In this document: piece by piece, positions 63,597 through 64,000 of the stretch
Numbering within the stretch: the first letter of the stretch is position 1
Layout: each line of letters starts with the position of its first letter
Assembly (NCBI RefSeq): GCF_001510715.1
Contig: NZ_LMTJ01000008.1
Location: 441,794-505,793, forward strand
Direction: 5' to 3'
Length of the DNA stretch: 64,000 nucleotides
Source: Bacillus sp. FJAT-29814
GTDB taxonomy: Bacteria; Bacillota; Bacilli; Bacillales; Cytobacillaceae
Position numbers and translations under genes: made by a program
The notes under the pieces: model-generated
Databases searched by the model: none
Told to the model about the DNA's origin: nothing
What the model saw: only the letters and a program-made list of their open reading frames with translations

Positions 63597-64000
63597 CAGC
63601 CGTCGGTTCAGCATTGCTCTCCAGGCTGGAACAGCTCAGGTTTGCCGCCAAAACACGGCGCCGCGGCAGCCATAATGGCAGAAGAACGGCTGCTAAATTT
63701 GGTTCCTCCCTCGAGTTCTCCGATTTTCGTCTGTATCAGCCAGGGGATGATGTGAGGCAGATCGATTGGAATATTTATGGCCGGACCCAGAAGCATTATA
63801 TTAAAAGATTTCTGGATGAACAGGAATTAGCCATTACGATTTTTTTGGACACTTCCAACTCGATGGCGGCGGTGGAAACAAAGTGGCAAAGGGCAAAAGA
63901 CTTGGCTGCCGCCTTCAGTTACATTGCTCTAAATGCCGAAGACCGACTCTCGTTTATACCGGTGTCATCGCATCCAGTTAACAAGGTGACCAGAAAGGGC
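63593..64000 (+). CDS. DUF58 domain protein, 5' part
   Basis: The open frame runs off the window after 136 residues. It shows the DUF58 signature YQPGDDVRQIDWNIYGR (about 52-68) and then a vWA-like start ITIFLDTSNSM (about 85-95) with a MIDAS-type DxSxS pattern in which the first part is DTSNS. DUF58 proteins nearly always sit next to moxR and may be its client. It starts with ATG in the moxR stop. The rest, and any transglutaminase-type gene that often follows such pairs, lie outside. Confidence 0.9.
   Translation, partial: MTAVGSALLSRLEQLRFAAKTRRRGSHNGRRTAAKFGSSLEFSDFRLYQPGDDVRQIDWNIYGRTQKHYIKRFLDEQELAITIFLDTSNSMAAVETKWQRAKDLAAAFSYIALNAEDRLSFIPVSSHPVNKVTRKG

Noticed and set aside
1..64000. 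tRNA, rRNA, CRISPR array, insertion sequence or prophage
   Set aside because: No tandem spaced repeats, no transposase or integrase reading frame and no tRNA-like cloverleaf was noticed on reading; a dedicated search could not be run.

Overview
This window is a stretch of bacterial core chromosome from a spore-forming Firmicute of the Bacillaceae. Gene content and order follow the Bacillus subtilis sigG-to-ftsY region almost gene for gene. Evidence includes sporulation genes (sigG end, ylmC, ylyA, spoVM, prkC/prpC), T-box and PyrR leader RNAs, a FapR operator, AGGAGG-type ribosome binding sites and moderate GC. I cannot fix the species from sequence alone; a genus near Bacillus, Neobacillus or Mesobacillus is plausible. 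All genes are on the + strand except rqcH and rpmB. I see no rRNA, tRNA, insertion sequence, prophage or CRISPR array.

Layout. 1-4449: end of sigG, then the ylm/divIVA division cluster (ylmC, ylmD, ylmE, sepF, ylmG, ylmH, divIVA). 4446-7584: ileS behind its own promoter and an isoleucine T-box. 7733-9480: ylyA, lspA, rluD. 9477-21368: the complete pyrimidine operon pyrR-pyrP-pyrB-pyrC-pyrAA-pyrAB-pyrK-pyrD-pyrF-pyrE, with one promoter and three PyrR attenuators, making UMP from bicarbonate, glutamine and aspartate. 21380-25941: rqcH (- strand) divergent from a P-type calcium ATPase. 26044-40905: a housekeeping run yloC, remA, gmk, rpoZ, coaBC, priA, def, fmt, rsmB, rlmN, prpC, prkC, rsgA, rpe, thiN, covering nucleotide and coenzyme synthesis, translation start, rRNA modification and Ser/Thr phosphorylation. 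41017-41404: the tiny spoVM and the oppositely oriented rpmB. 41693-47496: yloU, fakA, sdaAB, sdaAA, recG. 47563-51174: the FapR lipid operon fapR-plsX-fabD-fabG-acpP. 51327-56690: rnc, smc, ftsY.

The ordinary order breaks after ftsY. Where B. subtilis has ylxM-ffh, this window has a tightly coupled operon of six genes (56869 to beyond 64000): a large exported membrane protein, an ABC ATPase, an ABC-2 permease, a membrane protein with a coiled coil and a Gly/Ser-rich tail, a MoxR-type AAA+ ATPase and a DUF58 protein cut by the window edge. This is the least explained part and the best candidate for an undescribed envelope system. Its function is inference only.

Other points worth checking are a palindrome over the yloU promoter, a 13-base in-frame repeat upstream of spoVM, promoters that overlap the stop codons of divIVA and rluD, and a Glu at the usual Asp97 position of RqcH.
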